NCBI GenBank assembly: GCA_950022295.1 | Contig: OX465597.1 | Span: 398,727,016 to 398,791,015, forward strand | Source: Bromus sterilis | Taxonomy: Eukaryota; Streptophyta; Magnoliopsida; Poales; Poaceae | Length of the DNA stretch: 64,000 bases | Reading direction: 5' to 3' | Part shown: positions 1 to 12,600 of the stretch, piece by piece | Numbering within the stretch: the first letter of the stretch is position 1 | Layout: every line of letters starts with the position of its first letter | Notes under the pieces: generated by a model | What the model was told of the DNA's origin: nothing | Databases searched by the model: none | Seen by the model: the letters and a program-made list of their open reading frames with translations, nothing else | Position numbers and translations under genes: made by a program

Positions 1-68
1 AAAATAAGCCAAAACAACATAAAAATAGCATCATATCATGAAATATATCAATGAATAAGAAAGAATTA

Positions 69-1910
69 CTATATAAAATAGTGATGCATTTTGGACGTAT
101 CAGCGTCACATACAACCACCCACAAGTGACCATTTGCAGCCTCGGGGGCTACTACAGCAAAGCACAGAAAGACAAAGAAATTACGTACCTGTTCCGCCAT
201 CCGATCAATGAACTTCGCTTTATCCTTAGCAGAGAGATCCCTTCTCTCCAGAAAATGCTCCTCAGGGATCACTGGTTTGACATCCGGAGGTAAATCACCC
301 TCAGGGGCAGCAGCAGTAGAAGCAGACGGAGCAGTCGCAGAGGTTGCCTCCACACCTACAGTCGTAGAGGTTCCCTCCACACCTACCGTCGCAGGGGTCG
401 TCCCCGCACCTAAAGCCACGGGACTAGCGGAATCGTCCAGTCGACCAGACGCCGCTCCAGAATCAGTCGAAGGAGCAGCGACGACGCCAGCACTCGCAGA
501 AGAAGCAGCCGGAGCAGGAGAAGTCCTACAAAGTGGTTACCTTCAAAACACCACCCAATGCAATGAAAGCCAGAAGAGACAAAGTGGAAATGTACACTAA
601 CCCAACAGGAGCGGCGCCTGGACGCAGCAATATCCTGAACCTGCGTTTCTTCGAGGCAGCAGGAGGAGGGCACGACACAACAGGCTGTACGACCGCGGGT
701 AAATCTTCGCCATCACCCGCCGCATCACGATGACTCGCAGGATGAGTGCGTTTGACACGAAGAGGACTTGAATCCCCTGAGTCATCCGCAATTTATGGTG
801 GAGCACCCGTGGACTCGACAGCAACAGCACCCGAAGCGCCAGAAACACCCCCATCAGTTGCAAGGACAGGAACGACATCAGCTTCACCAGGTTCATCGAG
901 TATATCCGCATCCTCAGGCTGCGGCGGATTTCTCAGCAAAGGAGTGTGATCCTACAGATCAAAGAAGCATCAGCAATCAATAGAAACGAGCCAGCAGTCC
1001 AAATAAAATTTAAAGATAAGTACTCGAGGAAGAGGCAAGTCAGCAGAGTAAGGACGAACAAGACTCTGCTCCCCAATGCTTGTGCACTTTGTGACTTGCT
1101 AAACCCGGGCCAAAAGACCGTCATCGGAAAACTCTTCGGGTGAACACATGGTCGAGCCATCAGGCCCAGTATATTGCCACATAGGATGGACCCGATGCTG
1201 AAGCGGCTGCACGTGTCTCTTGACAAACACGGAGATAAGCTGACCGCCAGTCAATTCATCCTTCAAAGAAGCAATCTTCTGCACAAACGGTTCCACGAGA
1301 GACGACTCATGAGCAGACAAAGGATGCGCCCATGAAGAACGCTTACCGCCCGCGCAGCAGGGTCGAAAGGAGGCAGACCAAACCGCTGACCCGCAACGCA
1401 CTGGTCCTTCAGATAAAACCAGCTCCTCCACCACGAAAAGACGGAGTCCAACTTCTCCAGATCAAAATAAGCAGATTTCTCCTTAATGGATATCCCCACG
1501 CCCCCAATGGCGTATTCAGAATTTTTCCTCTCCACATTGAAGAGACGTTTCCAGAGGCCCCAATGGGGATAGATCCCCAAAAAACCCTCACAGAGCGTAA
1601 TGAAACAGGCAATGTGCAAAATCCCATTAGGGGTCAAATCATGCAGTTGCAACTGATAGGCGCAAAGCAACCCCGGGAGGAAAGGATGAATGGGAAGTGC
1701 AAAACCACGAGGGAAGAAATTCTGAAAGCATACCCGCTCATCTGGACGAGGCACAGGAACCTCCTCATCACCGGGAATCCGGGCGGCATCACGCACCACC
1801 ACGCCGTCGGCCACCAGTTCATCCAGATCTGCAGCTCCAAAAACAGAGCGCTCCCACCTACCGGTCATCCTCGCCGACTCCTGCGCTGCACTACGGGGAC
1901 GCTTGGTCAT
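69..1910 (-). pseudogene. Antisense ORF of A', 'putative gypsy-type transposon' (PF04195-like) protein, frameshifted
   Basis: The ORF runs opposite to the host retrotransposon. The ATG at 1910 opens a frame to about 1263 that carries the family's characteristic N-terminal block (a PLHPFxxGLL-like segment, then LTPNGILHIACF, then GIYPHWGLWKRLF) at about 1480-1720. A frameshift near 1300 moves the frame to 1434-1099, which continues with LTGGQLISVFVKR and PMWQYTGP blocks typical of the same proteins. An Ala/Pro/Thr-rich tail lies at 419-192, where CAG followed by GTACGT (191-183) looks like a splice donor, so the gene may have introns and continue off the left edge. Members of this family occur as extra or antisense ORFs in plant Ty3/gypsy elements; their function is unknown to me. 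A TATA-like TTAAATA sits at 2037-2031. Confidence 0.65.
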
Positions 1911-2030
1911 GGATCTCAACTAGAAAACTGCACGGAAGATAGGCGGACGGCAAAAAGCAATGAAGGAAGAAGAAAGGAAGACAGGAGAAGGCAATGGCTG
2001 GGTGAAAACCTAAAGCACACCAGACCCCGG

Positions 2031-2037
2031 TATTTAA
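2031..2037 (-). promoter_or_regulatory. TATA-like box upstream of the antisense ORF in A'
   Basis: TTAAATA on the minus strand, about 120 bp ahead of the ATG at 1910. It parallels the clearer TATAAAT boxes ahead of the antisense ORFs in A and B. Assignment is by position only. Confidence 0.35.
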
Positions 2038-2344
2038 CCATCAGTCCGAGCAAACAAATCTTCACCGCTCATCTTGGAATCCAAGAGACGTGGCACGATC
2101 CCACGATAGCCGAGGAACATGGAAAACTCAACCGGTGAACTAACCATACCGCCCACCGCGCGCGAAAAATGAGGGCCTTCATCACGAAGTGCGAAATTTT
2201 CGGGAAAACAAATGTCAAGTCACTCAATTTTCACTTGACATGGCGACCCAACCTTCCAGCCGAACCGTCACTAGTCACACCTTAGCAACGCGTATCAAAC
2301 ACGCATCTTCGGTCAGCATCCCGCTCTTTACAAGTTTTTTTCAT

Positions 2345-3200
2345 ATTATTTCAAAGAAAAATTCTTACTCCCATTGGGAGTACCTTTATTCGAGTTCGGG
2401 TGCCCCCTCACCCAGAAGGAAAAGATTTTCTCGAGTGATCACTCGCACCAACAGGACAAAATACTCTCAGAGTTCGGGTGCTCCCTCACCCCAAAGGCAG
2501 AAAATCATTCGAGTGACTACTCACGAAAAGACTCTGTCATTCAGCAAACATGACTTACTCGCGCACTCGACGGCATTCCGAGTGGGTGCCTTCTTATTTT
2601 CCTCGCCTGAGTTCACTATAAGCTCCACGAGTGACGACTAAAACAGCTCGCTTGATTGTTTATTCCAAGTGGGTGCATCGCTAATCAGGCTTCGTGCCTC
2701 AACAAAAGCAATTATGCCTGGGCTACGACACACTGTACCCAGATGCCACGCAAGCTTAGCGTGTAGGTAAGACCCCGCTACAAAGAACGGCCGGGCCGGG
2801 ACTTGCCGCAGAGCGATTTCACTCCCGACCTTTTCCATGCGCTCACATGATAGAAAGAGCCGAGCGGACGCGCTCAGGCTATGTGCTTAGATTGGCGGCA
2901 ATTGATCCTATAAGACCTGCAGCGGCATGACTTTGCTTGACACCAGTGTTCCAAGTTCACGTCGAGGGACGTGGGCTTGATTGGGCTACTGTGGTATTTT
3001 TCACTAGCACAATTCACCAAGGCTCAACCAGTCGACTCCTTGGGCCCTTTCAGCTTAGCAATCCCTCGAAACAGATATTGTCATGGCTCAAAACTGCCAG
3101 CGACCCGTGGCGATACCACGCTTACAAACAATAAAGGCGCAGATGAATCCGAGTCCCTGCGCGACTCTTCGAGTCCCTGCGCGACTCTTCGAGTCCCCCA
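2345..3200. other. Conserved 3' non-coding block of the A/A' family
   Basis: This stretch matches 20916-21700 of element A (inverted) from the polypurine tract inward, then similarity stops near the CTCCC-ATT-GGGAG inverted repeat at 2368-2380. It contains two palindromic GAGT/ACTC motifs (2431-2445 and 2509-2525), copies of a GGGTGCTCCCTCACCC-like motif between them, and a short minus-strand frame (2638-2838) that is also present in A but frameshifted in B, so it is probably not coding. On the sense strand AG|GTAAGA at about 2764-2771 resembles a splice donor and recurs in A and B. Confidence 0.6.
2431..2525. promoter_or_regulatory. Palindromic motif pair, GCGAGTGATCACTCGA type
   Basis: Copies at 2431-2445 (TCGAGTGATCACTCGC) and 2509-2525 (weaker). 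The same motifs, similarly spaced, lie between the 3' LTR and the antisense ORF in A and B. Their dyad symmetry suggests a protein-binding site; that role is inference. Confidence 0.4.
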
Positions 3201-3216
3201 GGCACTCGGGGGCTAC
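3201..3216 (+). other. Polypurine tract of A'
   Basis: GGCACTCGGGGGCTAC directly abuts the TGACGAGG start of the LTR. Position and the G-run fit the plus-strand primer of reverse transcription. The same sequence abuts the 3' LTRs of A and B. Confidence 0.75.
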
Positions 3217-3664
3217 TGACGAGGGGGTGACCCAACGATTCCTACGTATGAGGCTACCTGGTGCGTATGAAGACAAAATTCCTGTTGGGAAGCTGCGACA
3301 AGCCCACGATTGGCCCAACCAAGCACCGACGTAGGAGTCCGCGACTAACATGGAAGGTGCAACTTGGCGTACAAGGCAGGACTAGGATTAGGAAACTACC
3401 TATGTAACCTAGCACGGACTCCCCGAGACCTAGCCTAGTATATAAAGGCTGGGAGGGGAGACGTCTATCTCAACTCAATACGCATCTACTCATCCTAGCC
3501 TTGCGAGAACTCGCCTTGGCCTCCACTGTAATCGCCCCCTCACGTAATAATATCGAGAAGGAAGTGCTTCTCCTGTTAGCCGACGAGTATCGTCCAACCT
3601 GTGCCATCTCTATGACTAACCGAGGGTCCCTGCCCATGGGATTTTCCAGGGTTGATCCCCGTCA
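3217..3664 (+). repeat. 3' LTR of A' (448 bp)
   Basis: It begins TGACGAGGGGG and ends GATCCCCGTCA, the same TG...CA ends as the LTRs of A. A TATATAAA promoter box lies at 3439-3446. Near the end, an ATG at 3636 opens the frame that becomes gag in complete copies (see the LTRs of A and B). Confidence 0.9.
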
Positions 3665-4134
3665 CCACCATTCCTTGTTCCATAAAGAATAATTATGTTA
3701 GGACTGCTTTATGTGATCTTGGAGCAGGAGTGAGTGTTATGCCATTTTCTCTTTACAAGATATTATGTTTAGAAAAACTAATCCCTACAGATATCTCTCT
3801 TGAGATGGTTGACAAGTCAACAGCCGTTTCCATAGGTATTTGTGAGGATGTTCCCGTTGAAGTTGCTAATTGTTTAATCCTTACTGATTTTTTTGTGCTT
3901 GACATGCCCGAGGATGGGAGCATGTCTATTATTCTTGGTAGACCTTTTCTTAACACCGCAGGTGCTATTATTAATTTCAATAAGGGAAAGGTTACTTTCA
4001 ACGTGAATGACAAAGAACACACGGTGTATTTTCCGAAGAAAATTGACAAGAGGCATGGCCTCAACTCTATAGAGAATATCGAGACTGTGAAGATTGGAGA
4101 ATGGGATTGTCCTCTACATGTGCACCACAAATAA
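3665..4134 (+). pseudogene. Athila-type aspartic protease domain of F, 5' truncated by A'
   Basis: The frame encodes a retropepsin with active-site CDLGAGVSVMP at about 3714-3746 and the second conserved strand IILGRPFL at about 3930-3953. These are the usual landmarks of the Athila Gag-Pol protease, which cleaves the polyprotein. The frame enters from the A' LTR, so the real N-terminus (gag) is lost here; the stop at 4132-4134 comes soon after the protease. In autonomous Athila elements RT would follow, but here the frame ends and non-coding sequence begins. The protease itself has no internal stop. Confidence 0.8.
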
Positions 4135-4951
4135 AAAACCGTCATGGTGGGGACAATGTCCATTAAAGTAAAGGTGCAATTATCACTCCATAAGAGGTGA
4201 AGCTTTTTGCTCTATATATCGACGGGTTGTTGGTAAGACTTGATCAACCTTGCTAGTAAGCATGTTTTGTATAGGTAAAAAGTGCAGCTTGTTATGTTTT
4301 CATTTGCCTTAACTTTTATTCTCCTTGTTGTACCAAGTTCATATGTTTTTAAAACTTCACAACTCTAATCACTGCTTCAAGTTTTCAGAAAGTTTCGCAA
4401 CCTTTTGGACTTCGAAATTTTTTCAACAGTGAAGTTGTCAGAAAAAATCCAGAGTAAAAAAAAATCCATGCAGGGAGTGACCCAGGGGCACTTGGGGCTG
4501 ACCAGGTGGGCCACTGGCCAGCTGGCGCGGCCTAGCCCCTGGCCGCGCCCAAAGTGCGCCTGGGGCCCACAGGGCAGCCATCCAGGTAAGTCTTCTTCTT
4601 CCTCCCTTCTCTCTCTCCAAAAACACGAGTTCTGCACTTTGTTCTTGCGTTCTTGCTGCTCTCCGTCCAGAATTTCGATCTCTCTCTACGACCCATCATT
4701 TGAGCTGAGATTTTGGGCAAATACTCCCTGGTATGTAACTCCTTCACTCCTCCAATTAGATTTTTGATTGGTGGCTTCATTAGTGAGTATTTAGTAACTC
4801 TTGGTGTTGTTCTTATGAGCTTGCATGCATGGTAGAAATTTATTTTCCAAGTTTTGATGCAGGTTTATGCCTTAAGTAAGTGAGTAGAGTAGTTTGCCTC
4901 AACTCACTTTGTTTAAATCCTTGTCTTTGTGAATTGTAAAAAAATTCAGAA
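4135..4951 (+). other. Spacer of F between protease and env-position ORF, with intron-like signals
   Basis: No coding frame of note. It contains a GC-rich patch (about 4490-4580), then CAG|GTAAGT at 4583-4591, a strong splice-donor match, followed by a pyrimidine-rich run. A possible acceptor, TTGATGCAG, ends at 4862. Barley Bagy-2, an Athila-type element, is known to splice an env-like RNA, so these signals may be remnants of such a system; this is inference. Confidence 0.45.
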
Positions 4952-5383
4952 ATGAGTTTCTTTGGAAAAGCAAAGGGGTGGCTTGGGAAGAAGAAGCCCG
5001 AGCGCTTCGATCGAGTCACTAGAGCTGCAGCTCCACCCTCAACAGTTAGGGTGAGCTACAATGAAGATCATGTGCCCCTGGAGTTGTTGGAAGAAACAAA
5101 TCCAGCATGCGCAATGATGTATCCGTGCGATGATTTTCTTACAGCTGCAGGAATTAAGGAGGAATTTTATGGCCTTTTGTGCCAATGCAGGTTTGACACG
5201 GCTAGCTCTATGCCGTGTGGTGCAATACAAAAAGCTTACCTCCTGTTTTGTTAACAGTTTTTGCTATAACTATCATGCTGGAACCATCAAGTTCAAACTT
5301 TATAATGATCTCATAACCATGTATTTGGCACAGTTTTGTGATAAAATAGGTGTGCCAAACGTTGGTCAGATAGCTAAGATGAC
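4952..5383 (+). pseudogene. Athila extra ORF in env-like position (ORF-1-like), frameshifted, part 1
   Basis: The ATG at 4952 starts a basic, short N-terminus (MSFFGKAKGWLGKK). The frame is conserved with Athila post-pol ORFs through EEFY near 5160. A one-base shift near 5170 moves it into the frame carrying AFCANAGLT and, later, LYNDLITMYLAQFC (about 5310-5350). Element A interrupts it after codon KMT; the frame resumes at 45753. The protein's function is not established. Some Athila relatives have transmembrane-like segments here, but none is evident in this part. Confidence 0.6.
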
Positions 5384-5553
5384 TGACGGGGATCAACCCC
5401 AGCAAATCCCATGGTTAGGGACCCTGGGTTAGTCATAGAGATAGCACAGGTTGGACGATACTCGTCGGCTAACAAGAGAAGCACTTCCTGCTCGATATTA
5501 TTACGTGAGGGGGCGATTACAGTGGAGGCCAAGGCGAGTTCTCGCAAGGCTAG

Positions 5554-8500
5554 TGTCGGGACCCGGGGTTAGCGTATTCAAGTCCAGCTAAGACATAGTC
5601 ATATGGAGAGCCGAGAACCGTACCCACTTGTCTAAGCAGACAAGGCCAAGCACAGAACATTCTCGGAAAGCATCGTATGTGAGGGGCATCCCATCCAGGC
5701 CGGATGATCAACTGAGATGGGTCCTCATCGTCCGCACACAAGTCTAATGATATGGGTGATGAACTCCCATATTCAAAGACAAGTCGTCTCAACCATACTA
5801 TCGACTATCTCATAACCCTTACATAGACTTACTCCAGCCCGATCACTTAGTCGGGGTCTAGGGCGGGCTCGATCATACCACAAAGTGTGCACGAGACAGA
5901 GTCTCGGACAATCGCATCGCGATGCCCCAAGCTGCGCACATCTAAGGGCCACTTGGTGTATGAAAGACCGCCAGCCAGATCACAACTAAGGTCTCGAAAA
6001 CCCATACAAAGACATGCATGTTATAAACATACACGCAGCATACATGCCTTGTATGAACAGTAGGTATCATTGCAATTCTCTACAAAGTATACATTTTTAT
6101 TGATAACTCTTATAGAATGCACACAGAGATCACAAACATGTGATCCAACATTACAACACAAGCGGAAGCAAAATATGTCTGAGTACAGACAAGTTTAACA
6201 AATGGCTTAAGAAGCCTTATTTAAACACAAGCCCTCCACGAGGGAACCAGTCGTCTAACTGGGACTAGACTAGCTTGATCTTCAGTCGTCCAGCTCGATG
6301 AAGAAGCCACCTTCGGGGTCAGTGGATTCATCTAAAACATAGATTAAGAAAACGTGAGTACAAAGTCGTACTCAGCAAGACTTACATAGGAGCTATACTA
6401 CTCATGCATATGTATCAAGGTAAAGGGAGGTGGGGTTTCACTTGCAGAAGTGCCAGCTTTGACTTGGCTAGTCCTGAACTACGAGTACCAGACTTGAGGT
6501 AAGAAGCGTACACGAGTCGACTACTTTCTTCAACCAATTACACCACTATGGTGCCTTCCTCGACTTCCCCACGAGAAAGCACGCCATAGCACTCACACTT
6601 ATCTTGGTGTGTTTTAGAAGTATCCAGTTCAAGTTGTCTAATAATCAAGCTAAGCTTTCCAAGCAGTCCATAACCGCGGACGCGGCTATTCGAATAGTTT
6701 TGTTAACCCTGCAGGGGTGTACCGCTACACACACATGATCATCATTTACCGCCTTTCATCTCGACACCATTCAAGGGGTGCCAGCGAGGATGCTCACCAC
6801 AACTTTTACCTCATAGCCGATCTAGTCCGAGAAAGCCGCCTACTTGGTTTGGCTACCACTATCATGAACCCGGTCGGTTTACCGAAGTGGACCCAAGTGA
6901 TGTGTGCGTGGTGCATAAGCCGGTCTCGGGTGAGCCGTTCTCTCACTTAGCATCCAGGCCACAGACCTACTAGAACTCCGAACTATTGCGACATCTGGAC
7001 ATCGAAAGGGATGAGTTAATAGGTTGAGAGGGGTCTGTGAGCCCAATGTGTGGTTGTACTCTTCATCTTGGATCACCACACAAGAACTCGGACTTAGGGC
7101 GGTGTTAAACGAGACAACCCACCGTGTACTCCTACACAACCTCTCATCGTTCACCTTGTATTAGGGTAGATTCACCACACTTTTCTACCATCATCATCAT
7201 GATCACTACCATCCCGACTCACATAACAGTATCAACATGGTATCATTCTAAGCATGCAATAAGCAGTAGCATTGCAGGGGTTACATGATATCATTCAACA
7301 TCTACATTTGCTAGGATTATGGTTTTCTTACTACTGTGACAAAAGATAGGTCATGCAAAGGAATGGGTTCATCTATGCGGTAGAATCGTAACATGGTGAT
7401 CATCCTATACAATGCATAAGCGAGACATGAGAGGGAAGTGGGATTTTATCGACATGATCAATGGGGGTTTGCTTGCCTTGCTGACGAGGTTCGGGTTCGG
7501 GGTCTTCAACGAAGGGGGCAGCCTCCTGCTCCGGTTCCACCTCTACTCGACAAACAACAAACAAGGTAGCAAAGTAAATACAATGCACAATCACATGATG
7601 GAAGGTTGAAACTTGATGTATATGCTTTGATGTGTGAAGCAATTCAACTTAAGTGGAGTATATTGCAAATTGAATTGCAAATTCAAACTCCAATTTGAAT
7701 TCAAACTTAGCCAAGTTACATGTGACATTGTTTGATCAATTTCAATCATTTTGGAATGTGTATGATATGCCTCTGATGTGTGGTTGAAATGTAGCATGTT
7801 GCCATGGTTCAAGTTGCAAAAACTTTTGAATTGAATTTGATTTAATTCCATTTAAATCAAATAGCAAATGCTACTGATCCCAAATTAAATTCAACTCAAA
7901 CAAAGTTGAAAGTTGGATATTTGGATAGCTTATTTTCTCCTGGTCATTTTTCATATATTATTTGTCCAATTTGGAGTTGATATGAATTTTCTATGAATTT
8001 CCAAAGTTTGGGCTATTTTCTGGAATTTCTGGAATTCTTTAATTCATTTCAATTTCTGGAAATTCATTTATGGCGTCAGCATGACTTCATGCTGGCGTCA
8101 GGGGGCCACTGACAAGGGGGTCCCACCTGTAAGTGTCACTGTGTTGATTAAATCGGTTTAAAACGTTTTAAACTTAAACCAGTGGTTATCCAGGGGGCTG
8201 GGCCCACATGTCACCCTCTGTGGGGGTCATTAGGGGTTGATTTGCTCGGGGCTAATCTGAAAGCCAGCGGCTAGCCGCCGGCGGTCCTGTACGCGGCAGC
8301 TCTGTACGGGATCGCACTCTGGACGTGCGCTTGGCACGCCAGAGGCACCAATCGGCTGCTGGGAGGACGCCGCGTCGAATGGAGCCAGCCAGGGGGGTTG
8401 GAACTCACCGGAGTGTCGCCCGTGGCTCGGGCTCGAGGCAAAGCTCGCTGCCGTGCTCTTCTTGAACCGGGGATGCTCGCAATCGACGCAGAGGAGCAAG

Positions 8501-9606
8501 GCGAAGACGATGGACATGCCCCCGAGCTCGTTTGCGTTACTGGTGCTCGACTACGACGACCGTGGCGGCGAGGAACTTCGGCTCCCATGGCGGAATAGCA
8601 AGGAGACATCAAAAAGGGACGGGGAGAGAGGTGTTTGAACCGCCTGCTCACCAGGAACTCGACGGAGGTGGCGGCGAAGGCTGTGGTGGCTCGACGGCGA
8701 CGAAATCGACGATGGCGTCCTTCGGGTCCCGCGACGGCTCGAGCTCGATTCCGGCGACTAGGAGGGCTCCGGGTTCGATTCGCTGCACTAGGAGACGTAG
8801 ACGACGACGGGGAGGAGGATGGACACGGCGGTATCGCTCGACAGGCTCACTGGCCATGCAGGTGCGGCGGCGCGCTCAGGCGTTCTTCACGGGTGTCGGT
8901 GGAATCGGCGAGGGAGACAGGGAGGGAGTTCGTGGAGAGGAGGAATGGAACGGGGAAGCCTCTGGGCGTCTCCAGGCGTGAAGAGGTGGCGCGGGGGAAG
9001 TAGGAGGTGGCCAGGGGCTCGTCGGCGGCCACGGCATGGTCGCCACGCAGCTCCCAGCTTGAGGAAGACGACAGGCGCGGGAGGTGGGCTGGGCCGGCTG
9101 GGGGATGAGTTGGGCTCCTTTGCAGGTAAGCCCCTTTTCCTTTTTTTTTGTTATCTTTTTCTTTTCTGTAAATTAGTTTTTCTTAGCAAAATAAATAGCT
9201 AGGAATTTTATTAAATGCTGAAAATTTTTATATGGCCTCATAATAATATAGACTAGCCACTTATAAAGTTTCAACATTTTTAAAATTCAAATAATTTGAA
9301 TCTTAACTCAAATAGGGGTTTTTAATTAATTCCAAGGCACTGTTTGAATATTTGAAAAATCCATGAGCATGGGGTGGGTTCCACATCACTTGATATGTGA
9401 TCACACTCATTTATAAGACTTTTCAAAAATCTAACATGAATTTTTGGAGAAGATTTTTATCTGGCCTTTTGAATTAATTCAACTGGGGGGGGGTTCCTTC
9501 TCCCATTTTGTTTTTGATTTTGATTTCAAAGATTTCTTTTGAAATTTTTAAAATTATGCAAGTGACTTATTAACCCTAGCACATTACCTAACAGAGGGTT
9601 CTGACA
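5554..9606 (-). repeat. 3' LTR of C (4053 bp)
   Basis: In plus-strand reading it begins TGTCGGGACCCGG and ends GGTTCTGACA. It contains a GC-rich block (about 8260-9110) with long but non-homologous open frames, and AT-rich flanks. It is collinear with 15563-19614, with scattered substitutions and small indels. No real gene is seen in it. Confidence 0.9.
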
Positions 9607-12600
9607 ACTCGCCCCCTCTCAACAGAATCTCGTCCCGAGATTCAGAAGTCTGCGGGAGGAAGGTGGGGTACTCGGCACTGAGACAGTCTTCTCTTTCCCA
9701 CGTAGCTTCTCTCTCAGAGTGGTGTGACCATTGCACTTTCAGAAGCCTAATCTTCTGACGACGAGTGACACGCTCTGCGGAATCAAGAATACGAACGGGG
9801 TATTCTCGATAAGAAAGGTCATCTTGGAGATCAAGCGTTTCATGGTCGACTTCGCGGATGGGGTCCTTGAAGCAACGCTTGAGTTGGGACACATGGAATA
9901 CATTATGTACTCGGGAAAGGTGCGGGGGTAGTTCAAGTTGGTAGGCAACTTCTCCACGTTTAGCAAGAATGCGGAAAGGTCCTATGTAACGTGGGGCCAA
10001 CTTGCCTTTGATACCGAAACGTTGGGTTCCCTTTAGAGGAGTAATCCGGAGGTAAGCCTTCTCATCCAGATTGTAGCTCTCTTGCCTATGATGACGATCA
10101 GAGTAGCTTTTCTGACGAGACTGGGCTGCTTTCAATTGATCAAGAACAATGCGAACTTGCTCTTCTGCTTCCTTGATCATGTCCGGTCCAAAGAATTGTC
10201 TTTCACCGGTTTCTGACCAGTTTAGTGGTGTTCGAAATCGTCGTCCATATAGGAGTTCAAAAGGAGCCATGTTCAGACTAGATTGAAAACTATTGTTATA
10301 AGAAAATTCGGCAAATGGAAGAGATTTCTCCCAATTCTTTCCGAATGAGATAACACAAGCTCTGAGCATGTCTTCAAGAATTTGGTTAACCCTTTCGACA
10401 TGACCGCTAGACTGAGGATGGAAAGCTGTACTAAAGGAGAGATGAGTTCCCATAGCATTCTGAAAACTTCCCCAAAATCTAGAGGTGAAAAGGCTACCGC
10501 GATCAGAATTGATTTCCAAAGGAACACCGTGAAGGGATACAATTGTAGAGACGAACAAGTCCGCTAACTGGCTAGCAGTTATAAACTCGCGAACTGGAAG
10601 GAAGTGAGCAACTTTGGAAAGCCTATCTATGACAACGAAGATGGCATTGTTTCCTTTCTGGGTTTTTGGAAAGCCGGTGATGAAGTCCATACCGACTTTT
10701 TCCCATTTCCACTCGGGAAAAGACAAAGGTTGAAGTGTACCAGCAGGTCTTTGATGTTCTACCTTAATGCGACGACAAACATCGCATTCGGCAACAAACT
10801 GAGCAATGTCTCTCTTCATCCTAGTCCACCAAAATCTCTGGCGTAGATCTCGGTACATTTTTGTGCTACCGGGATGAATAGAGAGGGGTGTGTCATGGGA
10901 TTCTTTGAGGATGAGTTGCCTTAGTTCCCTATTCTTAGGTACTACCAAACGATTTCCAAAGAATACCGTTCCCTTGCTATCTGTGGAGAAACATTTAGCA
11001 ACTCCGCTAGCAATGTTCTCCTTGATCCGGCGAACACCTCGTGCACGCCTTTGGGCAACTATGATTTGATCCTCAAGAGTTGGTTTCGCCACCAAGGTAG
11101 AAAGATAGCCATGAGGAACAATCTCAAGATTAAGCTTGCGAAATTCCTCATGAATAAGTGGTTGATACTGTTGTAACATGAGGTTGTTACAATACGACTT
11201 ACGACTTAGTGCATCAGCCATGAAATTGGCTTTGCCTGGGGTGTAAGAAATTCCTTCGTCGTAATCTTTTATCAACTCAATCCAGCGTCTTTGCCTGAGA
11301 TTAAGATCTGGCTGGGTGAAAATGTATTTGAGTCTTTGGTGGTCAGAATAGATCTCGCAACGGTTACCAAGGAGGTAATGTCGCCAAGTTGTTAGGGCAT
11401 GAACTACGGCAGCGAGTTCAAGGTCATGGGTAGGATAGTTCTCTTCATGTGGCCGCAACTGGCGTGAAGCATAAGCTACCACATGTGTATCTTGCAGAAG
11501 TATGCATCCTAACCCTTGACGTGATGCGTCACAATAGATCTCGAAATCCTTTTTGGTGTCTGGAGGTGCAAGTACGGTTGCAGAAGTCAACCTTCTTTTT
11601 AGCTCTTGAAAGCTTTCCTCGCACTTGGGAGTCCATAGGAATTTCTTATGTTTCTTGAGGAGTTCAGTTAGAGGCTTTGCAACTTTAGAAAAGTTCTCGA
11701 CGAAGCGACGGCAATAGCTCGCTAGGCCAAGAAAACTCCTAACTTGCTTAGCCGATTCAGGTGGAGTCCAGTCAAGGACGGCCTGAACTCTCTCGGGATT
11801 CACAGCAATGCCTTTTGCAGAAATCACGTGGCCTAAGTAGGTCACTTCTGGTATCCAAAATTCACACTTGGAGAATTTAGCATACAGGCGATGCTCTCTA
11901 AGTTTCATCAATACCATCCTTAGGTGTTTGGCATGTTCTTCTTCGTTCTTCGAGTAGATGAGAATATCATCGAGATAAACCACAACAAATTTATCTAAGT
12001 ACTCCATGAAGATCGAATTCATCATGCGTGAGAAAGTGGCGGGGGCATTGGTTAAACCAAAGGACATGACGGTGTACTCGTAAAGACCATAACGAGTAGT
12101 AAAAGCCGTTTTGGGAATGTCCTTGTTTCGGATTTTGATCTGATGATAACCTAATCTCAAATCCATCTTGGAGAAGACAGAGGATCTTGCAAGTTGATCA
12201 TAAAGATCATTGATCCTGGTCAGTGGGTACTTGTTCTTTATCGTCGCTAAATTTAGCGGGCGATAGTCTATGCACATCCTTTCTGTTCCATCTTTCTTCG
12301 TTACGAACAGAACGGGGCAACCCCATGGCGATGAGCTAGGGCGGATGAAGCCTTTTTCCAACAAAGCTTCCAGTTGGGTTTTAAGCTCAGCTAACTCACG
12401 TGGGGCCATTTTGTATGGGCGTCTAGAAATGGGTGCGGTTCCTGGCACAAGATCCACTATAAACTCTACACATCTGTCGGGTGGCATGCCCGGCAGCTCT
12501 TCAGGAAAGACATGCGGGAAGTCACGAACCACCGGAATATCTTCAAGTTCGGGAAGGGGAAGTACATTCAAGGAATGCACTTGGGTTCTTGTTCTGGGTG

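Larger units (their letters stand above)
1..3664 (+). mobile_element. Element A': Tat-lineage Gypsy LTR retrotransposon, 3' part only
   Basis: Only the 3' internal region and 3' LTR are in the window; gag-pol and the 5' LTR lie off the left edge. Orientation comes from the purine-rich tract directly ahead of the LTR. The LTR is the same family and the same length (448 bp) as those of element A. The internal part carries a broken antisense ORF of the 'putative gypsy-type transposon' kind, then a stretch of about 870 bp next to the LTR that matches the corresponding part of A. The element is inserted in the Athila relative F; the base run CCACC follows the LTR, but the matching target duplication would be outside the window. 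Confidence 0.8.
3665..5383 (+). mobile_element. Element F: Athila-lineage Gypsy relative, left segment
   Basis: The segment holds a retropepsin domain, an 800-bp spacer and the start of an ORF in the env-like position of Athila elements. It is interrupted by A and resumes at 45748 in the same frame. No RT, RNase H or integrase lies between the protease and the env-position ORF, so F looks like a deleted, non-autonomous derivative. Flanking A, ATGAC (5379-5383) and TTGAC (45748-45752) fit a 5-bp target duplication with one later change. A' is inserted just upstream of the protease. Confidence 0.7.
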
